DNA from: Candidatus Omnitrophota bacterium
GTDB taxonomy: Bacteria; Omnitrophota; Gorgyraeia; Gygaellales; Profunditerraquicolaceae
Direction of reading: 5' to 3'
NCBI GenBank assembly: GCA_028715785.1
Contig: JAQURC010000005.1
Coordinates: 66,095-99,293, forward strand
Length of the DNA stretch: 33,199 nt
Every line of letters starts with the position of its first letter. The stretch's first letter is position 1. The notes under the pieces are model-generated. The model saw nothing but the letters and a program-made list of their open reading frames with translations. It was not told the DNA's origin and did not search any database. Positions 21,889 through 30,745 of the stretch are shown here, one piece after another. A program made the position numbers and the translations under genes.

Positions 21889-23769
21889 ATGATTTACGAC
21901 CGTTTTCAGCAGGAAGCCATCGACCACATAAATTGCGGCCATTCGGTGATAGTATCGGCTCCTACCGGAGCCGGCAAAACCGCCATCGCCGAGCATATTA
22001 TTAATGACGCTATCGCCAATAATTTAGGGGTAATTTACACCGCCCCGATCAAAGCCCTCTCCAACCAGAAATTCCGCGACTTTCAGGGGAAATTCCAGGA
22101 TAATATCGGGATATTAACCGGGGATGTTTCGATTAACCCGCATGCTCCGGTCCTGATCATGACTACCGAGATTTTCCGCAACAAAATCCTGGATGAACCC
22201 CAGAGCCTGGATAAATATTCCTGGGTTATCTTTGATGAAATCCATTATATCGATAATCCCGAGCGCGGGACAGTCTGGGAGGAATCATTAATCTTTTTAC
22301 CCAAGCACATGCACCTGTTGGGGCTATCGGCAACTATCCCCAATATCGAACAGTTTGCCAAATGGATTGAATCCATCCATGATAAAAGCGTCAAGGTGGT
22401 CATTGAAGAAAAGCGGCCGGTGCCCCTGCATTTCCTCTTCCAGTGCCAAAATGAGATTATCGATAAAATCGAACACCTTAAACGCATCCGCTCAAGCAAG
22501 CCCAACAGGTTAAACACGCTAATCGATTACCTGCGTAACAATGACGGCCTGCCGGCAATTTATTTTGTTTTCAGCCGCAAGCGCGCCGAAGAACTGGCCC
22601 AGGAATTATACGGATTCAAATTCTTAGACGCCAAAGAAAGCCGCGCCATCACCCAGCTATATGAAGATCTTCTGGTGAGATTTGATTTAAAAAATGAGGA
22701 ATCAGCGCAGGCCCTTTATCCGCTGGTACAGCGCGGCATTGCCTATCATCACGCCGGCATGCTGCCCACGCTAAAAGAAGTAATCGAACGGCTTTTTACC
22801 AGCCGCCTGCTTAAAGTTATTTTTACCACCGAAACCTTCGCCTTGGGAATAAATATGCCCAGCCGCTCGGTAATGTTTGACGGCCTGCGTAAATTTTACG
22901 GCACTTATGTGCGCAATTTAAAGACGCGCGATTTTTACCAGATGGCAGGCCGCGCCGGAAGACGCGGCATAGATAAAGAGGGATTTGTTTACACGCGGGT
23001 TAACACCCAAAGAATGACCCTTGAAGAAGTACGCAGGATAATCTTTGGCAAACCCGAGGAGGTAAAAAGCCAGCTTAATACCTCCTATGCTACCATGCTT
23101 AATCTCTACGAAAAATACCGGGAGGACTTATTTAAAATTTACCCCCTCTCCCTGCATTACTTTCAGTCGCGCAAAAACGAACAGAAACAGGCGCTTAACC
23201 TTCTGGAAGCAAAGCTAAGATTGCTTAAAGAAGCCAATTATATTCATGACGGTAAGCTTACGGAAAAAGGAAAATTTGCCAAAACAGTTTACGGTCATGA
23301 ATTGGTTTTAGCGGAATTATACGATCAGAATATACTTGAACAGCTAGATGAGTTTGGATTAGGAATTGTGGCGGCGGCAGTAGTTTTTGATCCGCGTAAA
23401 AATCAGCGCATGCCCCTGCATATCTCAAAATCGACCCAACACCTTAAAAGAACCTGTGAAGAAGTTTATGATATGATCAAAGCTAAGGAACGCCGTTATA
23501 AAATTTATCCCTTCAGCAAGCTCCCCTATTTTCACCTGTGCTCCTGTATGGAAGCCTGGCTGCGCGGAACAAACTTCGAGAAAACTTTACAGATGACGGA
23601 TTGTGATGAAGGTGAAGTGGTGAGGTATTTCCGAATGAGCGTGCAGGTCTTAAGGGAAATTGCCCAGGCCCCGATTGCCTCCTACCTGCTTAAAGACAAG
23701 ATCAAAGAAACCATCCGCGTTATTAACCGCGATATTGTCGACGCCGAAAAACAACTGCGCGAAGGGTAG
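21889..23769 (+). CDS. Ski2/Mtr4-like superfamily 2 DExH helicase
   Basis: The 626-aa protein is the only plus-strand gene. RecA-like domain 1 has the Q-like RFQQEAI, motif I APTGAGKTAIAE, Ia TAPIKALSNQK, motif II DEIH and motif III LSATIPN. Domain 2 has VFSRKRAEELA, YHHAGMLP, FTTETFALGINMPSRSV and motif VI QMAGRAGRRG. These are Ski2/Mtr4/HelY features. The C-terminal 200 residues (from about TSYATMLNLYEKY) resemble the winged-helix/helical (DSHCT-like) region, and there is no large arch insertion. It probably unwinds RNA or RNA-DNA hybrids in an ATP-dependent way. Translation from ATG 21889 seems to be leaderless. It converges with the macro-Nudix gene over a perfect hairpin. Confidence 0.92.
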   Translation: MIYDRFQQEAIDHINCGHSVIVSAPTGAGKTAIAEHIINDAIANNLGVIYTAPIKALSNQKFRDFQGKFQDNIGILTGDVSINPHAPVLIMTTEIFRNKILDEPQSLDKYSWVIFDEIHYIDNPERGTVWEESLIFLPKHMHLLGLSATIPNIEQFAKWIESIHDKSVKVVIEEKRPVPLHFLFQCQNEIIDKIEHLKRIRSSKPNRLNTLIDYLRNNDGLPAIYFVFSRKRAEELAQELYGFKFLDAKESRAITQLYEDLLVRFDLKNEESAQALYPLVQRGIAYHHAGMLPTLKEVIERLFTSRLLKVIFTTETFALGINMPSRSVMFDGLRKFYGTYVRNLKTRDFYQMAGRAGRRGIDKEGFVYTRVNTQRMTLEEVRRIIFGKPEEVKSQLNTSYATMLNLYEKYREDLFKIYPLSLHYFQSRKNEQKQALNLLEAKLRLLKEANYIHDGKLTEKGKFAKTVYGHELVLAELYDQNILEQLDEFGLGIVAAAVVFDPRKNQRMPLHISKSTQHLKRTCEEVYDMIKAKERRYKIYPFSKLPYFHLCSCMEAWLRGTNFEKTLQMTDCDEGEVVRYFRMSVQVLREIAQAPIASYLLKDKIKETIRVINRDIVDAEKQLREG

Positions 23770-23770
23770 A

Positions 23771-23826
23771 TAAAAGGGGACGGTTCTATCAAGCGATTTT
23801 ATGAAAAATAGAACCGTCCCCTTTTA
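23771..23826. repeat. GGGGACGGTT hairpin repeat, copy 2, between convergent genes
   Basis: Perfect 19-bp arms TAAAAGGGGACGGTTCTAT and its complement flank an 18-nt loop. The left arm begins 1 bp after the helicase stop, and the right arm includes the stop codon of the minus-strand macro-Nudix gene. Arms ending in TTTTA on either strand and the convergent position make it a good candidate bidirectional terminator. Confidence 0.85.
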
Positions 23827-24753
23827 TTTTGAATTACAGTAATCCTCAAGGATCTTTTTATGGTCAAAAGCAAAATCCATATTCTTAATTTCGCTTAATT
23901 TAATCACTTTTAAACCCGCGGCATCATCTCCTGCTTTAGGGACACCTTTGGCCCCGGCAATAAAAACCGTCCCCACAGTATGGAATCTTGGGTCACGCTG
24001 GGGATCAGAATAGGCATGGAACTGCCGGACTCCGGTTAAATCCAGGTTAGTCTCTTCTTTGGCCTCCCTGATTACCGCATCCTCCAAGCTCTCCCCGTAA
24101 TCCACAAAACCTCCGGGCAGCGCCCAGCCAAAAGGCGGGTTGCTGCGCTGGATGATTACGATCCCTTCGGGTAATTCGATGATTACATCCACGGTAACAT
24201 AAGGCCCGCCGGATAATTTGGTCGTCACATATTCCAGATAACCCAATACGCCTTTATTAAAAACAACAAAAGCCTCCTGATTATTTAAACAGAAAATTAC
24301 CTCTTTAAGCGTCGTCTCTGCCTGGCGTAAATGCCTTAAAGTTTCCTGGGCCATAATTTTTGCCGACGCTAACAGAGAAAAACCTCCGGTGCCGCAGCCT
24401 AGGGCCGGAAAAACAATTGAATTAATTTTTAATTCCTTAGCTAAATTTAACGCGCTGCGGCAGGCATTGCGGATTTTAATTTCATCTGTCTTAAAATCCA
24501 TACCCATAGTAGCGGCATGGATCACATATTTTGCCGATAATTTTCCCGCCCCGGTTGCAACTGCCTGGCCGATTTCAATCGGGCCATTTTTTACCGCCTC
24601 ATCCTCGATAATCTTGCCGCCTTTTCGCTTAATTGCTCCGGCCACTCCTGCGCCCATCACCAATTTATTATTCGCGGCATTCACAATAGCATCGGCCGGC
24701 CATTCAGTAATATCCCCTATCATCACTTTAATTTCCGTATTTTTAATTTTCAT
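23824..24753 (-). CDS. Macro domain + Nudix hydrolase fusion
   Basis: The protein is 309 aa. Residues 1 to about 165 are a macro domain: [17 protein letters not shown] with the ADP-ribose-contacting [17 protein letters not shown], and [11 protein letters not shown] for the phosphate loop. Residues about 182-305 are a Nudix domain with the box [24 protein letters not shown] (about 214-237), in which Asn replaces the usual Gly after [15 protein letters not shown] resembles ADP-ribose pyrophosphatases. One chain could release or bind ADP-ribose (or deacetylate its O-acetyl ester) and then split it to AMP and ribose 5-phosphate. AAGGAG lies 7 nt before the ATG. The fusion is real in the given sequence: one frame, no stop. 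Confidence 0.92.
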   Translation of the reverse strand: MKIKNTEIKVMIGDITEWPADAIVNAANNKLVMGAGVAGAIKRKGGKIIEDEAVKNGPIEIGQAVATGAGKLSAKYVIHAATMGMDFKTDEIKIRNACRSALNLAKELKINSIVFPALGCGTGGFSLLASAKIMAQETLRHLRQAETTLKEVIFCLNNQEAFVVFNKGVLGYLEYVTTKLSGGPYVTVDVIIELPEGIVIIQRSNPPFGWALPGGFVDYGESLEDAVIREAKEETNLDLTGVRQFHAYSDPQRDPRFHTVGTVFIAGAKGVPKAGDDAAGLKVIKLSEIKNMDFAFDHKKILEDYCNSK

Positions 24754-24785
24754 AATAACTCCTTGAATAATAATTTAATCTTGAT

Positions 24786-24954
24786 TAATTTTGTGGTTTT
24801 GGCGGAGCGCGCATTAGAAAATTTTCGGCAAATGTGCGCAAGGATTTACGACGAGTCGGAGTACTCTATCTGCGTAAGGATACTGACGCAGGCGAGGAGT
24901 AAACCGTAGCGCACGGCGAAAATTTTCAGCGCGCCAGGCAAAACCACAAAATTA
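24786..24954. repeat. Long inverted repeat, 169 bp, same family as 21469-21651
   Basis: The outer 15 bp arms TAATTTTGTGGTTTT and AAAACCACAAAATTA are perfect, and AAAATTTTCGGC/CGAAAATTTTC pair further in. On the minus strand, CGCCGTGCGCTACGGTTTAC and TCCTTACGC align with CGCCGTGTGCTGCGGCTTAC and TCCTTACGC of 21469-21651. It lies between the yjbQ stop and the macro-Nudix start region, and accounts for most of the 215-bp gap. Confidence 0.78.
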
Positions 24955-24968
24955 GATCTGAATAAAAC

Positions 24969-25385
24969 TTATTCACCTATTATTTTGATTAAAACCCGCT
25001 TCTTGCGCTGGCCGTCAAACTCACCGTAAAAAATCTGCTCCCATGGCCCGAAATGGAATTTGCCGGCGGTTACTGCCACAACCACCTCCCTGCCCATGAT
25101 CGTGCGCTTTAAATGGGCGTCGGCGTTGTCTTCGCCGGTAAGGTTATGCTGATACCTCTCTTTGCCATACGGCGCCAGCTTTTCAAGCCAGGCGGAAAAA
25201 TCTTTATGCAGCCCGCTTTCATCATCATTGATAAAAACACTGGCGGTAATATGCATCGGATTAACTAAGCACAACCCTTCTTTGATCCCGCTCCTGGACA
25301 AGGATTGCTGGACATGGTCGGTAATATTGATAAACTCCTGCCGGTTTTTCGTATTAAAAAATAACTCCTGGGTAAAAACTTTCAT
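24969..25385 (-). CDS. yjbQ: YjbQ/UPF0047 family protein
   Basis: The 138-aa protein is a typical full-length UPF0047. [19 protein letters not shown] carries the conserved His, [19 protein letters not shown] matches the E-DNA-HL motif, and [20 protein letters not shown] the W-Q-I-F/Y-E-FDG-R motif. The family forms trimers; some members have weak thiamin phosphate synthase activity, and the true role is unclear. GGAGGAGGGG precedes ATG 25385 by a few bases. It lies 24 bp after the AsmA-like gene and ends 15 bp before a long inverted repeat. Confidence 0.92.
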   Translation of the reverse strand: MKVFTQELFFNTKNRQEFINITDHVQQSLSRSGIKEGLCLVNPMHITASVFINDDESGLHKDFSAWLEKLAPYGKERYQHNLTGEDNADAHLKRTIMGREVVVAVTAGKFHFGPWEQIFYGEFDGQRKKRVLIKIIGE

Positions 25386-25409
25386 CGCCCCTCCTCCCTT
25401 TAATGAAAA

Positions 25410-27848
25410 TTATTTTCCAAACAGGACATCGGTTAGCCCTTTGATAATATTGGTTACCGCCGGTTTAAAACTGTATTTTGGCTCCTTAAGCGTCCCGCTT
25501 AATTTAATTGAAGCGAATTTCCCCGCCTGGCCGATAATGGCGGTAGTAATATCTTTAAAGGTCCCGCTTACCGGGACCAGTTCACTTAAGATCTGCGCAT
25601 CCAAAACGCCTTCCAGAGACCCGTCAAAACCTATCTTTAACGGCCCGGAAAAATTAACGGCATTGCTTTTTAATTTCAGGTTATCCGTATAAACAAATTT
25701 ATCTTTTACCAAAAAATCCGAAGTGCATTCGGAAAATTTGATATTGCCCAGGTCTTTGGTAAACAGCAATTTACCCAGGCCTTTAAAAAGATCAAACTCC
25801 CAAAGATCGCCCTCCAGGATCGAAAAACTGCCGCTGCCGCCTAGTTTATTAATGTCATTGGCATAACCATTGAGTTTAAGCCCGCCAAGCAATGTCCCGG
25901 AGATCTTCTTATTCTTGAATGCGGTATCCGCTTTAAATTTCTCCAGTTTAATCCCATCGGCCTTTAGCTCCAACTGACAGGCAAGATTGGCATTATCAAG
26001 ATCGAGTTCACCGGTACCCTCGATTAAGCCGTCATAAAGACCAATATTCAGAGCGATTATCCGCGCTATCTTTTGATCCAGTAAAAAATCCAGCGCCAAA
26101 CTCTGCGCGTTTAAGCCATAGAGAGAAAAATTACTGCTGGTAAATTTTGCCTCTAAATAGCAGTTTTTAAAATTATACGGATTACCGCTTAAATTAAACT
26201 GCGCCTCCATTTGGCCCGCAGGCCGCATTGATGTTATCGCCGGATATTGTTTCTCAAGCATCTTTCCTAAACTGCTCAACTCAAAATTAATATCCCCGCC
26301 TAAATCCACCCGGGGATTTGCAGAGTCAGAGTTATCGATATTGCCGCCGGCTGAAAACTGCCAACCAAGGTATTTACCCTTAAGCTGATTTACCTTAATT
26401 TTGCTGCCCGATAAATTAAAATCCGCGGCCAGAGATAAGCCTTCGGAAAAAATCTCCAGGTTAACGCCGGGAGCGCTAAAATCAGACAATCTTCCGCTGC
26501 TCTGGTAACTTATCCCCTGATATTTAAAGCTCGTATCCAGCCAACTCAATCCTTGCCGGCTGAATTCGATGGATGAAACGATATTTTCAACAGGATCTTT
26601 CTGCTTATCTAATTTTAAATTTGCTTCTTTAATCTTGAGCTTACCTTCCAACTGCCAATCTCCTTTTTTATCCGGATGCGCCTTCATGGATAAAGCGGCT
26701 TTGCCGGCGGCGGAATTAATCAGGGTAAAATTAAATTTTTCTTTGGCAATCGCTGGCAGAAAACTCAAATCTAAATCACTGTCTATACTTAATACCGGGG
26801 CATTAAAGTCTTTAATGCCCAGTTTGATCTCAAAAGGCAGACCCAAGAGCTCGGCTCTAAGGTTATCGGCGGCTAAAGAACCTTGATCAAAAGAAATTTT
26901 TCCGCGCAGGTTCTTGACCTCTCCCAAATCCCCTAAGCCTGAAATATCGGCCCGCAGGATATCGCAGGCGCCGTCAAAAGATACCCCTTTAGTCCGCAGG
27001 TTATAAATAATTTTACTTTTTAGGATAGGATTCAATTTAGCTTCTATTTTATCTTTTGCCATAACCAGGTTATTGCTTTTGGCAGTAATATCCGCCTGCA
27101 ATAGCGGTTCTTTAAAATTAATTTGCGCCTGCAAATCCACTAACCCGGAAAGCAAATCGCCTAAATTAATGTAATAAGCTTGAAATTCTTTGCAAGACAG
27201 GTTTTTAACTGTAATGTTAGCGGCTAAACTTTGGTTGAGGATCTTATATTCGCCGCTGGCATTAATGAAAACGGACGGATTATTGGCAATCTCCCCCTTA
27301 AAATTAAACTTCAGGCTTACCGGCAGGCCCAGTTGAAGGTTAAATTGGATGTTCTTGACCTCCTTCTTAAAGCCGGCTGCCAGCGTATCATCCTGGAAAA
27401 CGACAACTCCGGAGGATGCGCTTATTTTAAAAACAGAAATACTGAAATCCGGTTTTTTCGCGGGAGACCCGGCCGACGGTTTAAATAAGTCCTCTAAATT
27501 AAAACTCCCATCCTGCCTGCGCTCTAAAAAGATATACGGGCTTTTAAGGTTGATGCCGGGAATAATGATCTGTTTTTTAAAAACAGGCCAGATAAAAATA
27601 CTGCAGTTTAGCTGGCGGGCGCTTAAAATTACATTCTGTCCGTCAGAAATAACCAGATCGCCTAAAACCAGGCCTTTGAATATGCTAAACTTCACAGATT
27701 GCAAGGTTACGTCTTTGCCGGTCTGTTTTTTCAGGCTGGAAACGATGAGCGCTTTTATTTTTACGGGGAGGATTACTTTGTTCAAATAGATTACCCCGGC
27801 GGTAAGGACTAAAAACAAAACCAGCGCGATGATGATGAATTTTTTCAT
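25410..27848 (-). CDS. AsmA-like/DUF748-type envelope protein
   Basis: The protein is 812 aa. It has one N-terminal membrane segment (FIIIALVLFLVLTAGVIYL), then KALIVSSLKKQTGKDVTLQSVKFSIFKGLVLGDLVI, the AsmA-type start, and long beta-rich repeats. The C-terminal region (GSFSILEGDLWEFDLFKGLGKLLF ... SFKPAVTNIIKGL) matches the AsmA_2/DUF3971 pattern. Proteins of this class are thought to span the periplasm and help move lipids to or shape the outer membrane, fitting an LPS-bearing cell. The start overlaps the CCA enzyme by 4 bp. The specific subfamily is uncertain. Confidence 0.82.
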   Translation of the reverse strand: MKKFIIIALVLFLVLTAGVIYLNKVILPVKIKALIVSSLKKQTGKDVTLQSVKFSIFKGLVLGDLVISDGQNVILSARQLNCSIFIWPVFKKQIIIPGINLKSPYIFLERRQDGSFNLEDLFKPSAGSPAKKPDFSISVFKISASSGVVVFQDDTLAAGFKKEVKNIQFNLQLGLPVSLKFNFKGEIANNPSVFINASGEYKILNQSLAANITVKNLSCKEFQAYYINLGDLLSGLVDLQAQINFKEPLLQADITAKSNNLVMAKDKIEAKLNPILKSKIIYNLRTKGVSFDGACDILRADISGLGDLGEVKNLRGKISFDQGSLAADNLRAELLGLPFEIKLGIKDFNAPVLSIDSDLDLSFLPAIAKEKFNFTLINSAAGKAALSMKAHPDKKGDWQLEGKLKIKEANLKLDKQKDPVENIVSSIEFSRQGLSWLDTSFKYQGISYQSSGRLSDFSAPGVNLEIFSEGLSLAADFNLSGSKIKVNQLKGKYLGWQFSAGGNIDNSDSANPRVDLGGDINFELSSLGKMLEKQYPAITSMRPAGQMEAQFNLSGNPYNFKNCYLEAKFTSSNFSLYGLNAQSLALDFLLDQKIARIIALNIGLYDGLIEGTGELDLDNANLACQLELKADGIKLEKFKADTAFKNKKISGTLLGGLKLNGYANDINKLGGSGSFSILEGDLWEFDLFKGLGKLLFTKDLGNIKFSECTSDFLVKDKFVYTDNLKLKSNAVNFSGPLKIGFDGSLEGVLDAQILSELVPVSGTFKDITTAIIGQAGKFASIKLSGTLKEPKYSFKPAVTNIIKGLTDVLFGK

Positions 27849-29290
27849 TTTCCCTTCTTGATAATTTTAGCGGCTAACTCCAGGGCCTCTTTTTTATTCT
27901 TGATCTTACCGATTGCCTGGGCCTCCTCTAACGCCTCAAGAATCGTGCCGACCAAAGGAGATGCCGGTAATTTAAATTTACCCATAATATCATTGCCGTT
28001 AAGCAGGCGGGCTGTTTTCTTTTCTTTTTTCTTCTTTAATAATTTACGGATCAATGATTTAACTATTTTCTCATGGCGGATGCGCGAAAGCGCCGTAGTC
28101 AGCGGGCCTTTGGTGGCGCGCTGGTCAGCCAGGGATAACAAAAGCACGGCTAAGGCATCAGTTCCCGTATCGCGAAAATAACGGAAGATCGCCCGCTGGC
28201 TGGGATGCGGATTATCCGCCAGATACCCGGGCCGCAAATGCCAGAGCACAATCCGCTCTAAAGAGCGGCCCTCTTCATTGGATAATTTTAACCTGCGGGA
28301 GATTGCGCGGGTTAAGCCTAAACCCACTCTTTCATGTCCGTGAAAAATAATCCTTCCTTTTTCCCGGCGCAAGGCGCCCGGCTTGCCCACGTCGTGCAAA
28401 ATACAGGCTAACTTTAAAAGGCTTGATCTTTTGCGCAAGCCGGAGACTTCCTCCTCAAGATAATTATTTATATCGGAATTCCGCTTAACAGTTTTTAAGA
28501 TCAATTCAAACTGATTCAATGTCTCTAAAGTATGCTGCCAGACATCCAGATGATGATACGGCCCCTGGCCGATCTTGCGCATCGGTTTTATTTCAGGAAA
28601 AATAATCTCTAAAATCTTTAGTTTATCCAGGACCACCAAAGAGGCATAGGCTGCAGGGCTGTCAAAAACCTTAAACAGTTCTTCACGCACCCGTTCACTC
28701 GATACCGAGCTAATCCTGTTTTTTTCTTTCTTGGCCAGGCGTAAAGTTTCTTTATCCAGGGCAAAATCCAGCATACAGCTAAAACTAAAAGCGCGTAAAA
28801 TCCTCAAGGGATCCTCGCCAAAAGAGTTCTTGCCGGTAACCCTGATTATTTTCCGTCCAAGATCATCCCTTCCGGAATACGGATCAATAATCAAGGCGCT
28901 TAAATCTCTGCCTGAAAAAACATTAGCCAACTCTAAGGCCATAGAGTTAATCGTGAAATCGCGGTGCAGGAGGTCTTTTTCTAAAACCGGAGCGCGGAAA
29001 TTCGTAAAATCAAAAGTATAGAGTTTATTTTCTATTCTTTTTACCAGCCGGCAGGATGCGTGTTCCTCATCTAAAACCACAAAAGCAGCCCTTAGTTCTT
29101 GGGCCAGTTTACGGCCAAAATTCAGGGAGCCGGTTTTTAAGCAGAAATCAAAATCCGGGTTTTGTTTTTTGCGCTTTAAAATTAAATCGCGCAAGGCTCC
29201 GCCGACCAGGTATAATTTTACTTTCCTGGATTTGGCAAAATTATAAACCGGTTTTAAGACGTTCTCATCTTTTAAACTAAATTTAAGCAT
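27845..29290 (-). CDS. cca: CCA tRNA nucleotidyltransferase / poly(A) polymerase family with HD domain
   Basis: About 481 aa. The nucleotidyltransferase head has LYLVGGALRDLILKRK (GG-x-x-R-D) and the D-x-D as PDFDFCL. RDFTINSMALEL, DPLRILRAFSF and EDP follow. An HD phosphohydrolase motif, ACILHDVGKPG, lies near residue 315. It adds or repairs the tRNA 3' CCA; a poly(A) polymerase role cannot be excluded by sequence. The track begins at TTG 29302; I prefer ATG 29290, because neither has a clear Shine-Dalgarno and homology starts after the ATG. A hairpin repeat begins about 17 bp upstream. Its end overlaps the AsmA-like start by 4 bp. Confidence 0.9.
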   Translation of the reverse strand: MLKFSLKDENVLKPVYNFAKSRKVKLYLVGGALRDLILKRKKQNPDFDFCLKTGSLNFGRKLAQELRAAFVVLDEEHASCRLVKRIENKLYTFDFTNFRAPVLEKDLLHRDFTINSMALELANVFSGRDLSALIIDPYSGRDDLGRKIIRVTGKNSFGEDPLRILRAFSFSCMLDFALDKETLRLAKKEKNRISSVSSERVREELFKVFDSPAAYASLVVLDKLKILEIIFPEIKPMRKIGQGPYHHLDVWQHTLETLNQFELILKTVKRNSDINNYLEEEVSGLRKRSSLLKLACILHDVGKPGALRREKGRIIFHGHERVGLGLTRAISRRLKLSNEEGRSLERIVLWHLRPGYLADNPHPSQRAIFRYFRDTGTDALAVLLLSLADQRATKGPLTTALSRIRHEKIVKSLIRKLLKKKKEKKTARLLNGNDIMGKFKLPASPLVGTILEALEEAQAIGKIKNKKEALELAAKIIKKGK

Positions 29291-29306
29291 AGATTTAATC
29301 AAAGTT

Positions 29307-29394
29307 AAGGGGACGGTTATATTTTTTAATATAACTTAGTAGCTGACGTTTAAACGTCAGCTACTCTATGAACAAAAAATATAACCGTCCCCTT
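29307..29394. repeat. GGGGACGGTT hairpin repeat, copy 3, with a second palindrome in its loop
   Basis: Perfect 21-bp arms AAGGGGACGGTTATATTTTTT (29307-29327) and its complement (29374-29394) flank a 46-nt loop that contains the separate palindrome at 29338-29365. It fills the gap between the DUF151 stop and the cca start. Confidence 0.85.
29338..29365. repeat. 28-bp perfect palindrome nested in the hairpin loop
   Basis: AGTAGCTGACGTTT is followed directly by its exact complement, with centre GTTTAAAC. It has no similarity to the surrounding GGGGACGGTT arms and appears inserted in their loop. Confidence 0.85.
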
Positions 29395-29397
29395 TAT

Positions 29398-29811
29398 TTA
29401 AAGCTTCTCTTTATTGAATGTCTCATACTGCTGGACAATCGAATCTTCCACGAATATCGGCGCATGAGACCTGACTGCCAAAGCAATGCTGTCGCTTGGC
29501 CGGGCGTCGATACTCTTTGATTCCCCGGAGGAAGTTTTAATGATAATCTTGGCGTGAAAGGTATTTTCCTCTAAGCTATCGATGACCACCTTCTCCACGG
29601 TCGCCCCAAGGTCGTTAAGTATCGTAAAGATCAGATCGTGGGTTAGAGGACGCGGAGGATTAAAACCGCTGATCTTTAATTTTATGGCCGAGGCTTCATT
29701 TAAACCAATGACAATCGGCAGGACTCTTGAACCCCCTTTTTCTTTTAAGGCAATCAGCTGATCATGCCTCTTTTCATCGATTACAATTTTATTCAACTCC
29801 ATTTCAATCAT
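29398..29811 (-). CDS. Bifunctional nuclease family protein (DUF151/BFN)
   Basis: The protein is 137 aa. VLPIVIGLNEASAIKLKISG, RPLTHDLIFTILNDLGA and the diagnostic DARPSDSIALAVR segment are all present, as in Thermotoga-type DUF151 proteins and plant BFN. Family members have been described as RNase/DNase, but the catalytic residues are not well defined. ATG 29811 is preceded by AAGGAC within the nrdR end; the genes are 1 bp apart. Confidence 0.9.
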   Translation of the reverse strand: MIEMELNKIVIDEKRHDQLIALKEKGGSRVLPIVIGLNEASAIKLKISGFNPPRPLTHDLIFTILNDLGATVEKVVIDSLEENTFHAKIIIKTSSGESKSIDARPSDSIALAVRSHAPIFVEDSIVQQYETFNKEKL

Positions 29812-29812
29812 T

Positions 29813-30286
29813 TTATGTCCTTTTTTTCTTCTTATCTTTGTCGAGAATATCCTTTAATTCCACCATAAACTGGCCGACATCTTTGAACTGCCGGTACACC
29901 GAGGCAAAACGCACGTAAGCAACATCATCGATGAATTTAAGCCTCTCCATTACCAACTCCCCGATCTTGCTTGCAGGAACTTCCCGGTCATTCTTCTTTT
30001 GGATCAGACGCTCCACTTGGGTAACCACATCCTCCATTTTTTCAACGCTCACCGGCCTTTTCTCGCAGGCGCGGATTATTCCGGCTAAAATCTTCTTGCG
30101 GTCAAACGCCTGGCGGCGGCCGTCTTTCTTAATCACCAATAAAGAATTTTCTTCGATATATTCATAAGTAGTAAACCGCTTGCCGCACTTCAAACATTCC
30201 CTTCTGCGCCTGACCGCCGACTCCTCGGCGGTAGCGCGGGAATCAACCACTTTATCTTCTTTGAATCCGCAAAAAGGACATTTCAT
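29813..30286 (-). CDS. nrdR: Transcriptional repressor NrdR
   Basis: The protein is 157 aa. The N-terminal zinc ribbon has CPFCGF and [12 protein letters not shown]; the [17 protein letters not shown] stretch is the NrdR DNA-binding hallmark. An ATP-cone domain ([20 protein letters not shown]) follows. It senses ATP/dATP and represses ribonucleotide reductase genes, of which none are in this window. A 10-residue basic tail (DKDKKKKRT) ends it. It overlaps the dCMP deaminase gene by 4 bp, a sensible partnership in dNTP control. Confidence 0.96.
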   Translation of the reverse strand: MKCPFCGFKEDKVVDSRATAEESAVRRRRECLKCGKRFTTYEYIEENSLLVIKKDGRRQAFDRKKILAGIIRACEKRPVSVEKMEDVVTQVERLIQKKNDREVPASKIGELVMERLKFIDDVAYVRFASVYRQFKDVGQFMVELKDILDKDKKKKRT

Positions 30287-30744
30287 ATCTTCCTGATCTT
30301 AATTTTTGCCTGCTTCAATAAATCCATCGACATCTTATCCGGATAACCGTGGGTAATGGCAATCTCTCTTATCCCGGCGTTAATCAGCATCTTGGCGCAG
30401 ATGACACAGGGTTGAGTAGTGGAATATAATGTGGCGCCTTTGACGCTTATCCCGTGTAAAGATGCCTGGATAAGGGCGTTCTGCTCCGCGTGCAGCGCGC
30501 GGCATAATTCATGGCGCTCCCCCGAAGGGATTTTTAATTTCTGGCGCAGGCAGCCTATTTCAACGCAGTGTTTCAGCCCGCTGGGCGCCCCGTTATAACC
30601 GGTAGCCAGGATCCTTTTGTCCCTGACCAAAACAGCGCCCACGCTGCGGCGTAAACAGGTGGATCTTTTGGAAACCAGCTTAGCCATCTCCAGGAAATAT
30701 TCATCCCAGCTGGGGCGCTTGTGCGTAATTATTTTCTTCTTCAT
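30283..30744 (-). CDS. Deoxycytidylate deaminase (ComEB family)
   Basis: The protein is 153 aa. [22 protein letters not shown] is the nucleotide-binding start; the zinc sites are [12 protein letters not shown] and [14 protein letters not shown]. An inserted loop with C and H ([17 protein letters not shown]) matches the structural zinc of ComEB-type dCMP deaminases. It makes dUMP from dCMP for thymidylate synthesis, and lies next to glyA (1-bp gap), which supplies one-carbon units for the same pathway, and nrdR (4-bp overlap). Confidence 0.93.
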   Translation of the reverse strand: MKKKIITHKRPSWDEYFLEMAKLVSKRSTCLRRSVGAVLVRDKRILATGYNGAPSGLKHCVEIGCLRQKLKIPSGERHELCRALHAEQNALIQASLHGISVKGATLYSTTQPCVICAKMLINAGIREIAITHGYPDKMSMDLLKQAKIKIRKI

Positions 30745-30745
30745 T

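Noticed and set aside
29307-29394. CRISPR-like spacing of palindromes
   Set aside because: Repeats are single hairpins scattered kilobases apart, with no regular spacers and no cas genes.
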